Shown: in pieces, positions 8,556-16,408 of the stretch
Position numbering within the stretch: position 1 is the stretch's first letter
Layout of the letters: each line of letters starts with the position of its first letter
NCBI GenBank assembly: GCA_023391375.1
Contig: JAEWBB010000011.1
Span: forward strand, 310,001 to 374,000
DNA length: 64,000 nt
Source: Pseudomonadota bacterium
GTDB lineage: Bacteria > Pseudomonadota > Alphaproteobacteria > Sphingomonadales > Sphingomonadaceae
Direction of reading: 5' to 3'
Notes under the pieces: generated by a model
Seen by the model: only the letters and a program-made list of their open reading frames with translations
Databases searched by the model: none
Told to the model about the DNA's origin: nothing
Position numbers and translations under genes: made by a program

Positions 8556-9659
8556 ATGAGCGACGAGACGGGCCCAAAACCGCTGACTTACGCCGATGCC
8601 GGCGTCGACATCGAAGCGGGCAATGCGCTCGTGAAGACCATCGCCCCCTTGGCCAAGTCGACCGCGCGGCCCGGCGCCAATGCCGAATTGGGCGGATTCG
8701 GCGGCTTCTTCGACCTGAAGGCGGCTGGTTACGACGACCCGCTCTTGGTCGCGGCCAACGACGGCGTCGGCACCAAGCTCAAGCTTGCGATAGACACCGG
8801 CCGTCACGACGGCGTCGGCATCGACCTCGTCGCGATGTGCGTCAACGACCTCGTCGTCCAAGGAGCGGAGCCGCTGTTCTTCCTCGATTACTACGCCACC
8901 GGGAAGCTCGACCAGGCGACGGCCGCGGCGGTCGTTGCGTCGATTGCCCATGGCTGCCGCATCGCCGGATGCGCACTGATCGGCGGCGAGACGGCGGAAA
9001 TGCCGGGCATGTATTCGGAAGGCGACTACGACCTCGCCGGCTTCTGCGTCGGGGCGGTGGATCGGGCGAAGGCCCTCACCGGCAGCGCCGTCCAGCCCGG
9101 CGACGTTTTGCTCGGCCTCGCCAGTTCCGGCGTCCATTCTAACGGCTTTAGCCTCGTACGCCGCCTGATCGAGCGGAACGGCTGGAAACTCGATCGCCCG
9201 GCCCTGTTCGACGCGGATCGCCTGCTGGCCGACCATCTCCTCGAACCGACCCGCATCTATGTGAAGAGCCTGCTTCCGCTGGTCCGCGAAGGACGCATTC
9301 GGGCCTTGGCGCACATCACGGGCGGAGGCCTCCTCGAGAATATCCCGCGTGTGCTCCCCGAAGGTGCGCACGCCGTCGTCGACGCCGATGCATGGCCGCT
9401 GCCCCGGCTGTTCGCCTTCCTCCAGGCCGGCGGCAACATCGAGCCGGGCGAACTGGCGAGGACCTTCAACTGCGGCATCGGCATGGTCGCGGTCGTGTCG
9501 CCCGAGCAGGCCGACAGCGTGACCGCTGACCTCGAAGCCGCGGGCGAAAACGTGTTCCGCATCGGCGAGGTGGAATCCGGCGAGAAAGGCTGCACCGTGC
9601 GTGGCAGCGCCGAAACGTGGAGCGGACGCGGGGACTGGACGGCCACGCACCATGGATAA
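8556..9659 (+). CDS. purM: Phosphoribosylformylglycinamidine cyclo-ligase (AIR synthetase)
   Basis: Fifth step of purine synthesis: ATP-dependent ring closure of FGAM to AIR. The 367-aa protein has the expected motifs: YADAGVDIEAGN at the N-terminus, GVGTKLKLA, MCVNDLVVQGAEPLFFLDY, and GGETAEMPGMY in the ATP-grasp-unrelated PurM fold. The start at 8556 gives the normal family length. The purN start lies 8 bases inside its 3' end, so the two purine genes are translationally coupled. Confidence 0.97.
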   Translation: MSDETGPKPLTYADAGVDIEAGNALVKTIAPLAKSTARPGANAELGGFGGFFDLKAAGYDDPLLVAANDGVGTKLKLAIDTGRHDGVGIDLVAMCVNDLVVQGAEPLFFLDYYATGKLDQATAAAVVASIAHGCRIAGCALIGGETAEMPGMYSEGDYDLAGFCVGAVDRAKALTGSAVQPGDVLLGLASSGVHSNGFSLVRRLIERNGWKLDRPALFDADRLLADHLLEPTRIYVKSLLPLVREGRIRALAHITGGGLLENIPRVLPEGAHAVVDADAWPLPRLFAFLQAGGNIEPGELARTFNCGIGMVAVVSPEQADSVTADLEAAGENVFRIGEVESGEKGCTVRGSAETWSGRGDWTATHHG

Positions 9660-10614
9660 GGCGAGGGTCGCGGTCCTGATTTCGGGGCGCGGCTCGAACA
9701 TGGCGGCGCTCCTCTACGCCGCCAAGGCCGAGGATTGCGCCTTCGAGATTGTCCTTGTCAGCGGCGACAAGCCCGACGCGGCCGGTCTCGATCTCGCCGA
9801 GGCCGAGGGCGCCAACGTCTTGAGACTCGACGGCAAGAAGCTGGGTACATCCTATTGGGATGAATTGGAGAATGGGCTGACCTTTGCGAAGGTCGACGTT
9901 GTCGCACTCGCGGGTTTCATGCGGATCATTCCCGCCGCCTTTGTCGAGCGCTGGGCGGGTCGGATGGTCAATATCCACCCTTCCCTGCTTCCGAAATACA
10001 AGGGCCTCCACACCCATCAATCGGCGATCGATAATGGCGATGGCGTGACCGGCGCCACGGTCCACGTCGTGACGCCCGACGTGGATTCGGGCGAAATCCT
10101 TGGCCAGGTCGAGGTCGCGATCCTCCCGGACGATTCGGCCGAGGCGCTTGAAACACGCGTGCTGATCGCCGAGCACCAACTCTATCCGCGGACCCTTTCC
10201 GCCTATGTGTCACGGTCGAACGACGCGGGCTGGATTGAGGAGCGGGTCGATGCACTCGCCAGTGCGCTTCCCGAGGTGCTGCGCAAGACCAGTCATGGCT
10301 CGCCCGGCTGGGGCGTGGGGTCGAGCGACAAGAACGCCAAGCTGTTCGCGATCATCGCCGACCGGCACCATGGCGAGGATGCCATCGGGCTACTGGTCAA
10401 GGCCAGCGGGCCGGACGAAATGACCGGCCTGATCGAGGCCAATCCCGACGCCTATTACTGGCCCAAATATTACGGCGCGAGCGGCTGGCTTGGCGTCAAG
10501 CTCAACCGCCGCGACCTCGACTGGGACATGGTCGGCGACTGGCTCGAGCGCAGCTGGCGGCAGGCCGCGCCGCCGCGGCTGACGAAGTTGATGGACGTTG
10601 CCGACAGGTTTTGA
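9652..10614 (+). CDS. purN: GAR formyltransferase fused to a MmcQ/YjbR-like domain
   Basis: Residues 1-187 are a complete GAR transformylase that transfers a formyl group from 10-formyl-THF to GAR. The GRGSN phosphate loop is at 12-16 and the catalytic triad N107, H109 and D145 matches the E. coli numbering closely. The frame continues without a stop into about 130 more residues (LPEVLRKTSHGSPGWGV, AKLFAIIADR, YYWPKYYGASGWLGVKLN), which are the hallmarks of the MmcQ/YjbR family, small proteins of unknown role with a CyaY-like fold. At 320 aa it is far longer than the typical PurN of about 200. It overlaps purM by 8 bases, and cls follows 15 bases downstream. Confidence 0.93.
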   Translation: MDKARVAVLISGRGSNMAALLYAAKAEDCAFEIVLVSGDKPDAAGLDLAEAEGANVLRLDGKKLGTSYWDELENGLTFAKVDVVALAGFMRIIPAAFVERWAGRMVNIHPSLLPKYKGLHTHQSAIDNGDGVTGATVHVVTPDVDSGEILGQVEVAILPDDSAEALETRVLIAEHQLYPRTLSAYVSRSNDAGWIEERVDALASALPEVLRKTSHGSPGWGVGSSDKNAKLFAIIADRHHGEDAIGLLVKASGPDEMTGLIEANPDAYYWPKYYGASGWLGVKLNRRDLDWDMVGDWLERSWRQAAPPRLTKLMDVADRF

Positions 10615-10629
10615 CGGAGCGACGCGCCG

Positions 10630-12066
10630 GTGACGCCGGAGCGGATGGCCCTGACCGGCGTGATCGCCGTGGCCGAGTTGGTCGTCCTTGCCCGCGCCAT
10701 CCTGCGCCCCCATCGCGATCCCGCCGCACGCCTGGCGTGGGTGATCGTCATCATCATCGCGCCGGTCGTGGGCATGATCGGGTACCTCCTGCTCGGCGAG
10801 GCGCGGGTCGGTGCCCGACGACGCGAGCGCGGGCGGAAGGTGGACGCGACCCTTCCAAGACCGGCCGGAGACCAAACCGCACTCGAGTGCGCCAACGAAT
10901 GCCCCCACAGCGCCCCCTTCGCCTTCGCGCGGAGCGTCAACGGCCTGTCGCCAACGTCCGGTAACGCCGCCACCCTGTCGCGCGACAGCAATGCCGCGAT
11001 CGACGAGATTTGCGCCGACATTTCCGCCGCCAAGCAGACGGTGCACCTTTGCACCTACATTTGGCTCGACGACCATAACGGTCGCAAGTTGCAGGACGCG
11101 GCGATGGCGGCCGCCCGGCGCGGGGTACGAGTCCGCTTGTTGGCCGATGCCCTCGGCTCGCGCGCCCTGATCAATTCCAAGCGGTGGAAAGCGATGGCCG
11201 ACGCCGGCTGCGAGGTGAAGGTCGCGCTCCCCGTCGGCAATCCGCTTTGGACGCTGATCCGCGGCCGGGTCGACTTGCGCAACCACCGCAAGCTGGTGGT
11301 CATCGACAATGATATCGCCTGGTGCGGGAGCCAGAATGCCGCCGATCCCGAATTCCGGGTCAAGCCGCACTACGCACCGTGGGTGGACGTCATGACGCGT
11401 TGGCAAGGCCCGGTCGCCCGTCACTGGCAATTCCTGTTCGTGTCCGACTGGATGGGCGAGAAAGGCGAAGACCTCAGCGACCTTCTGAATAACGACCTAC
11501 CCCCGTCCAGACCCGGCAGCATCATCGCCCAGGTCATCGGGACGGGCCCTACCCTTCCTTATGCCGCGATGAGCGCCTGTTTTGCCGAGCTGATCCACGC
11601 CGCGCGGCGGGAGCTGGTCATCACGACGCCCTATTTCGTTCCCGACGAGGAAATTCTGTCGTCGCTGCTGTCGGCCGCGCGCCGCGGCGTGAAGACACGG
11701 CTCCTCCTGCCCGAGCGGAACGACAGCCGGATCGTCGCCGCGGCGAGCCGAAGCTACTACGCCGACCTCCTTGAAAGCGGGGTCGAGCTGTTCGAATATC
11801 GCTGCGGCCTGCTCCACGCGAAGACCATGGTCGCCGATGGCCGGGTCGGCCTGATCGGGTCGGCCAACCTCGACCGGCGCAGTTTCGAGCTGAATTTCGA
11901 GAACAACATCCTGTTCGACGACGAGGATTTCGCGCGCGTGATCCGCGCCCGGCAGGACGAATGGCTGGCGGACTGCCGCCCCGTCACCCTCGACGTGGTC
12001 GGGAGCACCAGCCTGCCTCGGCGACTGTTCCAGAATGCCCTGGCGATGGTCAGTCCGTTGCTCTGA
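10630..12066 (+). CDS. cls: Cardiolipin synthase (phospholipase D type)
   Basis: Condenses two phosphatidylglycerols to cardiolipin and glycerol at the inner membrane. The 478-aa protein starts with two transmembrane helices (about residues 6-22 and 34-56). It then carries the two HKD catalytic motifs of the PLD superfamily, NHRKLVVIDN with GSQN and HAKTMVAD with GSANLD. The start is GTG at 10630; an ATG five codons later is possible. It follows purN by 15 bases on the same strand. Confidence 0.93.
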   Translation: MTPERMALTGVIAVAELVVLARAILRPHRDPAARLAWVIVIIIAPVVGMIGYLLLGEARVGARRRERGRKVDATLPRPAGDQTALECANECPHSAPFAFARSVNGLSPTSGNAATLSRDSNAAIDEICADISAAKQTVHLCTYIWLDDHNGRKLQDAAMAAARRGVRVRLLADALGSRALINSKRWKAMADAGCEVKVALPVGNPLWTLIRGRVDLRNHRKLVVIDNDIAWCGSQNAADPEFRVKPHYAPWVDVMTRWQGPVARHWQFLFVSDWMGEKGEDLSDLLNNDLPPSRPGSIIAQVIGTGPTLPYAAMSACFAELIHAARRELVITTPYFVPDEEILSSLLSAARRGVKTRLLLPERNDSRIVAAASRSYYADLLESGVELFEYRCGLLHAKTMVADGRVGLIGSANLDRRSFELNFENNILFDDEDFARVIRARQDEWLADCRPVTLDVVGSTSLPRRLFQNALAMVSPLL

Positions 12067-12104
12067 CGCGTGACGGCGCCACGAGTAACCGCTAGGCAGC
12101 GCGC

Positions 12105-12620
12105 ATGACCGATCCCAAGACGTCCGACGCCCAGATCCGCCGCCGCTGGATCAACCTTGGCGAATTCGTCGCCGTGGCAGGCCTGGTGATTTCCGGCCTT
12201 GCCCTGTGGAACAGCTGGGGCAGCGACAAGGCCGAGGACAAATCCTCGGTCGTCGCGGTGGAGAAGGCGCGCGCCATCCCCCTCGCCCTTCGCGGCACGG
12301 TGCAGGACGACGGCAAGTCGCTGCTTCTCTCGCCCGTCGAAAGCGGCCACGCCCTCGATTCGCTGACCCTGACGGCGAACGGGCGCGGCGTGGACATCGG
12401 CAGCGACGGCGTGGTCTCGGCCAGCGCGATCCAGTCGATGGTCGGCAAGCCCAAGGACGGCGAAAAGACCGGCTCGATCCCGGTCAAGGTCGAGGCGCGC
12501 TATGTCGAGGCAGGACAGGACCGGCGAGGCGGCGGCACCTATCGCATCCGCTACCGCTGGGAAGGCGGTGGGCTGTTCGGGGGCAAGGACCTCAGGCTGA
12601 CCGGCTGGTCGCGCGGCTAG
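12105..12620 (+). CDS. Uncharacterised single-pass membrane protein
   Basis: A 171-aa protein with a short charged N-terminus, one transmembrane helix (about residues 19-36, FVAVAGLVISGLALWNSW) and a beta-rich periplasmic domain ending in a Gly-rich segment. I recognise no named family. It begins 38 bases after cls and its 3' end overlaps the convergent NTF2-like gene by 29 bases. Coding potential is well supported by codon pattern and length. Confidence 0.7.
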   Translation: MTDPKTSDAQIRRRWINLGEFVAVAGLVISGLALWNSWGSDKAEDKSSVVAVEKARAIPLALRGTVQDDGKSLLLSPVESGHALDSLTLTANGRGVDIGSDGVVSASAIQSMVGKPKDGEKTGSIPVKVEARYVEAGQDRRGGGTYRIRYRWEGGGLFGGKDLRLTGWSRG

Positions 12621-13056
12621 CCTTCGGACGCCATTGCTGAAGCGCGCCGATGTCGTCGGCCGCAATCTTGTCGTCGATCGGCCGGGAGAGCACCCGTTCG
12701 ACCAGCTGCCAGCGGCGGCGCATCCGCGATTTGCGCCACACGTCGACCATCCAGTAGTCGCCCTTGACCGGCTTGCCATCGATCCCGGCGTCGAGTTCGA
12801 CCCGCGCGGCGAACACCGCGGCCGACCCGCTCTGCCGGACGAACGGCGAACTGGTGAAGCGGTAGGAATCGCACCGGAACCGCCCGCCCACCGCGTCGAC
12901 CCAGCTCCGATCGTCGAGCAGCACCGGGGGCTGCGTCGCGAACACCAGGCGGAACGCGCGCGAGGTCATTGCCTTGATCGTCCGCTCGTCACGATGGAGC
13001 CACGCGCGGAAATAGCGGTGTTCGAGGGTTTCGATGGTTTCGGACGCTTCGGCCAT
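12592..13056 (-). CDS. NTF2-like / SnoaL-type protein
   Basis: A 154-aa protein with the pattern of nuclear-transport-factor-2-like folds: an N-terminal helix pair (ETLEHRYFRAWLHRDERTIKAMTSRAF) followed by a curved sheet (WVDAVGGRF, AAVFAARVELDAG, GDYWMVDVWRKS, WQLVERVLS). Such folds can be enzymes or ligand binders, and nothing here fixes the substrate. It overlaps the convergent upstream gene by 29 bases, an unusually deep overlap in this window. Confidence 0.65.
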   Translation of the reverse strand: MAEASETIETLEHRYFRAWLHRDERTIKAMTSRAFRLVFATQPPVLLDDRSWVDAVGGRFRCDSYRFTSSPFVRQSGSAAVFAARVELDAGIDGKPVKGDYWMVDVWRKSRMRRRWQLVERVLSRPIDDKIAADDIGALQQWRPKASRATSRSA

Positions 13057-13090
13057 GTCCCTCGCCTAAAAGGTCGGTGGCGAAAATCAA

Positions 13091-13124
13091 GAAAAGGGCC
13101 GCCGGGGATTGTCCCCGACGGCCC
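13091..13124 (-). terminator. Intrinsic terminator after ndk
   Basis: An inverted repeat at 13096-13124 pairs GGGCCG with CGGCCC and CGGGGA with TCCCCG around a 3-base loop, with one mismatch. Read on the minus strand it is followed by a run TTTTC...TTTT, as expected for a Rho-independent terminator 27 bases after the ndk stop. Confidence 0.8.
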
Positions 13125-13150
13125 GTTTCGAAATCGCTCGCAGGACTGCG

Positions 13151-13573
13151 TCAGCCGACGATTTCTTCCGGCTGGAAGAAGTAGGCGATTTCGGTCGCCG
13201 CATTCTCGTCGCTGTCCGAACCGTGGACCGAGTTTTCGCCGATCGACAGGGCGTGGGTCTTGCGGATCGTCCCTTCGTCGGCATCGGCCGGGTTGGTCGC
13301 GCCCATGATGTCGCGGTTGCGCTTCACGGCGTCCTCACCCTCGAGGACCTGGACGACGACCGGCTCGCTCATCATGAATTCGACCAGCTCACCGAAGAAC
13401 GGCCGCTCCTTGTGGACCGCGTAGAAGCCTTCGGCCTGTTCCTTGGTCATGTGAATGCGCTTCGAGGCGACGACGCGAAGGCCGCCGTCTTCCAGCATCT
13501 TAGTGACCGCGCCGGTCAGGTTGCGGCGGGTGGCATCGGGCTTGATGATCGAAAAGGTGCGGGTAACCGCCAT
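13151..13573 (-). CDS. ndk: Nucleoside diphosphate kinase
   Basis: Equilibrates nucleoside di- and triphosphates through a phosphohistidine intermediate. The 140-aa protein is full length: TFSIIKPDATRRN at the N-terminus, the MGATNPADADEGTIR segment, and the active-site region AENSVHGSD equivalent (GENSVHGSDS) holding the catalytic His. It is monocistronic, with a clear terminator downstream. Identity is secure. Confidence 0.97.
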   Translation of the reverse strand: MAVTRTFSIIKPDATRRNLTGAVTKMLEDGGLRVVASKRIHMTKEQAEGFYAVHKERPFFGELVEFMMSEPVVVQVLEGEDAVKRNRDIMGATNPADADEGTIRKTHALSIGENSVHGSDSDENAATEIAYFFQPEEIVG

Positions 13574-13650
13574 GGATTTGCTCCGTCGGATTGACTTGGG
13601 GAAGAAAGTGCGGCCCCTCTAGTTTCGGGCAACGGGGGATGCAAGCCGCG

Positions 13651-14379
13651 ATGGATGAAGCGACATCGAAGCGAGAGCCGCACTGGCGCGCTATCCTGAC
13701 CTCGACCGACTTCTACCGCGACATCCTCGTCACCATCCTCGGTGTTCTGATCGCGCTCGGCATCGGGCAGCTCGCGCAGGACGCCGACTGGAAACGCAAG
13801 GCGACGTCGGGAACCGAAGCGATCGATGCCGAACTGGCTTACAACATGGCCACGTTCGCCGAGCGGGCGATGATCCAGCCCTGCCTCGACCGTCGCACCC
13901 GGCAATTGGAGGACATCTACGCCGCCGCAAGGCGTACGAGGCAACTGCCGGCCATCGGCAGTTTCGGGGCCACGCCCTATCGGCAGTTGGAAACTGCGGC
14001 GTGGGAGGACGCGGTCGGCAACGGCGTCCTCGGGCACTTCGATCCTCGGCAGAAGGCCGGCCTGGCCTCCGTCTACCCGACCATTGCCCGCTACAACGAG
14101 TTCGTGATGGAAGAACAGGAACTCTGGTATCGGCTCCAGCTGATCCAGAATGCCAAGGGTCCGGTGTCGGACAGCATGCTGACCGACATCGGCGCGACCT
14201 TGAAAGTGCTGACCTACCGAGCGCGGATGAACGGGCTGCTCGCCCAGCAGTTGCTGCAATATTCGACCGGGCGGGGAATCAAGCCCAACCTGACCCTGTT
14301 CGGCGACAAGGCGACGCTCAACTCATTGGCGGCGGACGTGGCGAAGCGGCCAATCTGCCAGCCACTGGCCGTCGGTTAG
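13651..14379 (+). CDS. Uncharacterised membrane-anchored protein
   Basis: A 242-aa protein with one N-terminal transmembrane helix (DILVTILGVLIALGIGQLAQ, about residues 20-40). A mostly helical soluble domain follows, with two cysteines (PCLDRR and PICQP). This layout resembles widespread uncharacterised proteins with a FYRDILVTILGVLIALGIGQ-like anchor, but I cannot name a function. ATG 13651 is preferred over 13639 because the GGGGG at 13633-13637 sits at a usable distance. Its stop overlaps that of holC by 4 bases (TTAG). Confidence 0.65.
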   Translation: MDEATSKREPHWRAILTSTDFYRDILVTILGVLIALGIGQLAQDADWKRKATSGTEAIDAELAYNMATFAERAMIQPCLDRRTRQLEDIYAAARRTRQLPAIGSFGATPYRQLETAAWEDAVGNGVLGHFDPRQKAGLASVYPTIARYNEFVMEEQELWYRLQLIQNAKGPVSDSMLTDIGATLKVLTYRARMNGLLAQQLLQYSTGRGIKPNLTLFGDKATLNSLAADVAKRPICQPLAVG

Positions 14380-14816
14380 CCCTTCTTGACCCAACGGCCG
14401 TCTTCCTGCGCCCAGTAATGGCGCTCGACGTTGTCGCGCCCGCTCAGCAGTTTCCACGCCAGCCGCGCAGCTTCGATCGTCTCGTCGCCGAACAGGAAGA
14501 AGGCGCGGTGGAAGCCGAGCGCGACATCCCGCCATTCGCCGTCGGCGATGACGAGGTTGCGGGCGCCGTTGGGGGCATCGCTGGTGCGCGACAGGAGGAT
14601 CGGCTGAACCTTGTCCTCCCCTTCCCCCGCGATCCCGTGGGCGAGGAAACTGAGCGGCCCCTGGTCCCACAGCTGGCGATCGATGCGGGTAATTTCTCCC
14701 GCTTCGCCGTGCATGACGAGCAGCCGCTCGCCATCGGCGACCAGCTTGCTCGCCAGCGCCGCGATCACGCCATCGGGCTGGGTGCCCGGGCCGAGTTGGT
14801 AGAAGTCGACCCGCAG
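14376..14816 (-). CDS. holC: DNA polymerase III chi subunit, probable CTG start
   Basis: Small clamp-loader accessory subunit linking the clamp loader to SSB. The frame shows RVDFYQLG at the N-terminus, LASKLVADGERLLVMHG, LWDQGPLSFLAHG and RHYWAQEDGRWVKKG at the C-terminus, typical of chi, giving about 146 aa against 147 in E. coli. No ATG, GTG or TTG fits. CTG at 14816 has a GGAAGG sequence 9 bases upstream and falls where the family begins. Another CTG at 14825 overlaps the pepA stop as CTGA, and GTG at 14918 would add 34 codons inside pepA. Family identity is strong; the start is inference. Confidence 0.85.
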   Translation of the reverse strand: MRVDFYQLGPGTQPDGVIAALASKLVADGERLLVMHGEAGEITRIDRQLWDQGPLSFLAHGIAGEGEDKVQPILLSRTSDAPNGARNLVIADGEWRDVALGFHRAFFLFGDETIEAARLAWKLLSGRDNVERHYWAQEDGRWVKKG

Positions 14817-14821
14817 ATGGT

Positions 14822-16270
14822 TCAGCCTTCCAGGTTCTGGGCGACGTAATCGTCGAGCAGTCGCACGCCGTAGCCGGTCGCGCCCTTGTCGGACGTAGAG
14901 CGGGGCTTGTCGCTCCACGCCACCCCGGCGATGTCGAGGTGCGCCCAGGCGACTCCTTCGTTGACGAAGCGCTGGATGAACTGGGCGGCGGTGATCGAGC
15001 CGGCCTCGCGCGGGCCGACGTTCTTCATGTCGGCGATCGGCGAGTCGATCAGCCGGTCGTACGCCTCGCCCAGCGGCTGGCGCCACAGCTTGTCGCCAGT
15101 GTCGGCGGCGGAAGCGATCAGCTTGGCCGCGAGGCCATCGTCGTTGGAAAAAATGCCGGCCTGTTCATTGCCGAGCGTAATCACCATCGCCCCGGTCAGC
15201 GTGGCAAGGTCGACGATGGTCGTCGGCTGGAAATGCTTCTGGACCCAGGAAATCGCGTCGCACAGCACGAGACGGCCTTCGGCGTCCGTGTTGATCACCT
15301 CGACCGTCTGGCCGCTCATGGTCGTCACGACGTCGCCCGGCCGCTGCGCATTGCCGTCAGGCATGTTCTCGACGAGGCCGCAGATGCCGACGATGTTCGC
15401 CTTGGCCTTGCGCCCGGCGATCGCTCTCATCGCGCCCGCCACCGCGCCGGCGCCGCCCATGTCCCATTTCATCGATTCCATGCCGAGCGCCGGCTTGATC
15501 GAGATGCCGCCGGTGTCGAACGTCACGCCTTTGCCGACGAAGGCGACCGGCTTGTCGCCGTCCTTGCCGCCGTTCCATTCGAGGACCAGCAGCTTGGGTT
15601 CGCGGACCGAGCCCTGCGCGACGCCAAGCAGCGCACCCATGCCTTCCTTCGCCATCTCGTCGCGGCCGAGGATGCGGACCTTGAGGCCGGTGCCCTCGAC
15701 GCTCGCCTTGACGCGCTCGGCGAAGCTTTCCGGATAGATGATGTTCGGCGGCTCGGTGACCAGCTCGCGGGTCAGCGCGACGCCGTCGACAAGCGCGGCA
15801 TAGCGCTCGGCCCACAGTTTCTGGACAGCGTCGTCGGCGCCCACGACCGTGATCGCTTCGAGGCTGACCTTCTGCTTGTCCTTCAGCTTGGTGCGATACT
15901 GGTCGTAGCTCCAGCTGCGCAGCGCCGCCGCCAGCACAAGGCGTGCGGCTGCGGCACTGTCGAGGCCGGTGCCGGTCAGGTCGAACGTCGCCGAGGTTTC
16001 GCCCGAGCGCAGCAGCCTGGCGACCGCCGCGCCGCCCGCCTGCTCGGCAGACGCCGTATCCGGCTTGGCACCGAGGCCGGCAACGATGATCCGCTGGCCA
16101 TTGGGACCGAACGCCTCGCCCGTGCTTCCTCCTTCACCCTCGAACCGCTGGCGATCCAGCGCGCCGCCGACCGGGCCGAGGCCGTCGAACGCCGGGCGCT
16201 GCTTTCCACGGGCGAAAAGGACGAGCGCGTCGTCGCTGCTGGGACGCGTCTGGGCGAAACGGATTTGCAT
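14822..16270 (-). CDS. pepA: Leucyl aminopeptidase (M17)
   Basis: Cytosolic di-zinc/manganese aminopeptidase that removes N-terminal residues from peptides. The 482-aa protein has the M17 catalytic domain with GKGVTFDTGGISIKP, KWDMGGAGAV and the signature NTDAEGRLVLCDA, which carries metal ligands and the catalytic Arg. The N-terminal macro-like domain is present. It is divergent from lptD across 138 bases and is followed closely by holC, a frequent arrangement in proteobacteria. Confidence 0.96.
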   Translation of the reverse strand: MQIRFAQTRPSSDDALVLFARGKQRPAFDGLGPVGGALDRQRFEGEGGSTGEAFGPNGQRIIVAGLGAKPDTASAEQAGGAAVARLLRSGETSATFDLTGTGLDSAAAARLVLAAALRSWSYDQYRTKLKDKQKVSLEAITVVGADDAVQKLWAERYAALVDGVALTRELVTEPPNIIYPESFAERVKASVEGTGLKVRILGRDEMAKEGMGALLGVAQGSVREPKLLVLEWNGGKDGDKPVAFVGKGVTFDTGGISIKPALGMESMKWDMGGAGAVAGAMRAIAGRKAKANIVGICGLVENMPDGNAQRPGDVVTTMSGQTVEVINTDAEGRLVLCDAISWVQKHFQPTTIVDLATLTGAMVITLGNEQAGIFSNDDGLAAKLIASAADTGDKLWRQPLGEAYDRLIDSPIADMKNVGPREAGSITAAQFIQRFVNEGVAWAHLDIAGVAWSDKPRSTSDKGATGYGVRLLDDYVAQNLEG

Positions 16271-16408
16271 GGAGCTGGAACCTCGTACGGAAGCGAAAAT
16301 CTGGCCGCGCTCCTAGGCCAACTCGCGGCAAAGGCAAAGCCCGCCCATCCGTGCAAGACGGATTGCCGCCCCCTCGCCAAGGTGCAATAGGCCATCGAAA
16401 GGCATTGC

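Noticed and set aside
16347..16363. 6-bp inverted repeat between pepA and lptD
   Set aside because: Too short to distinguish from chance in GC-rich DNA.
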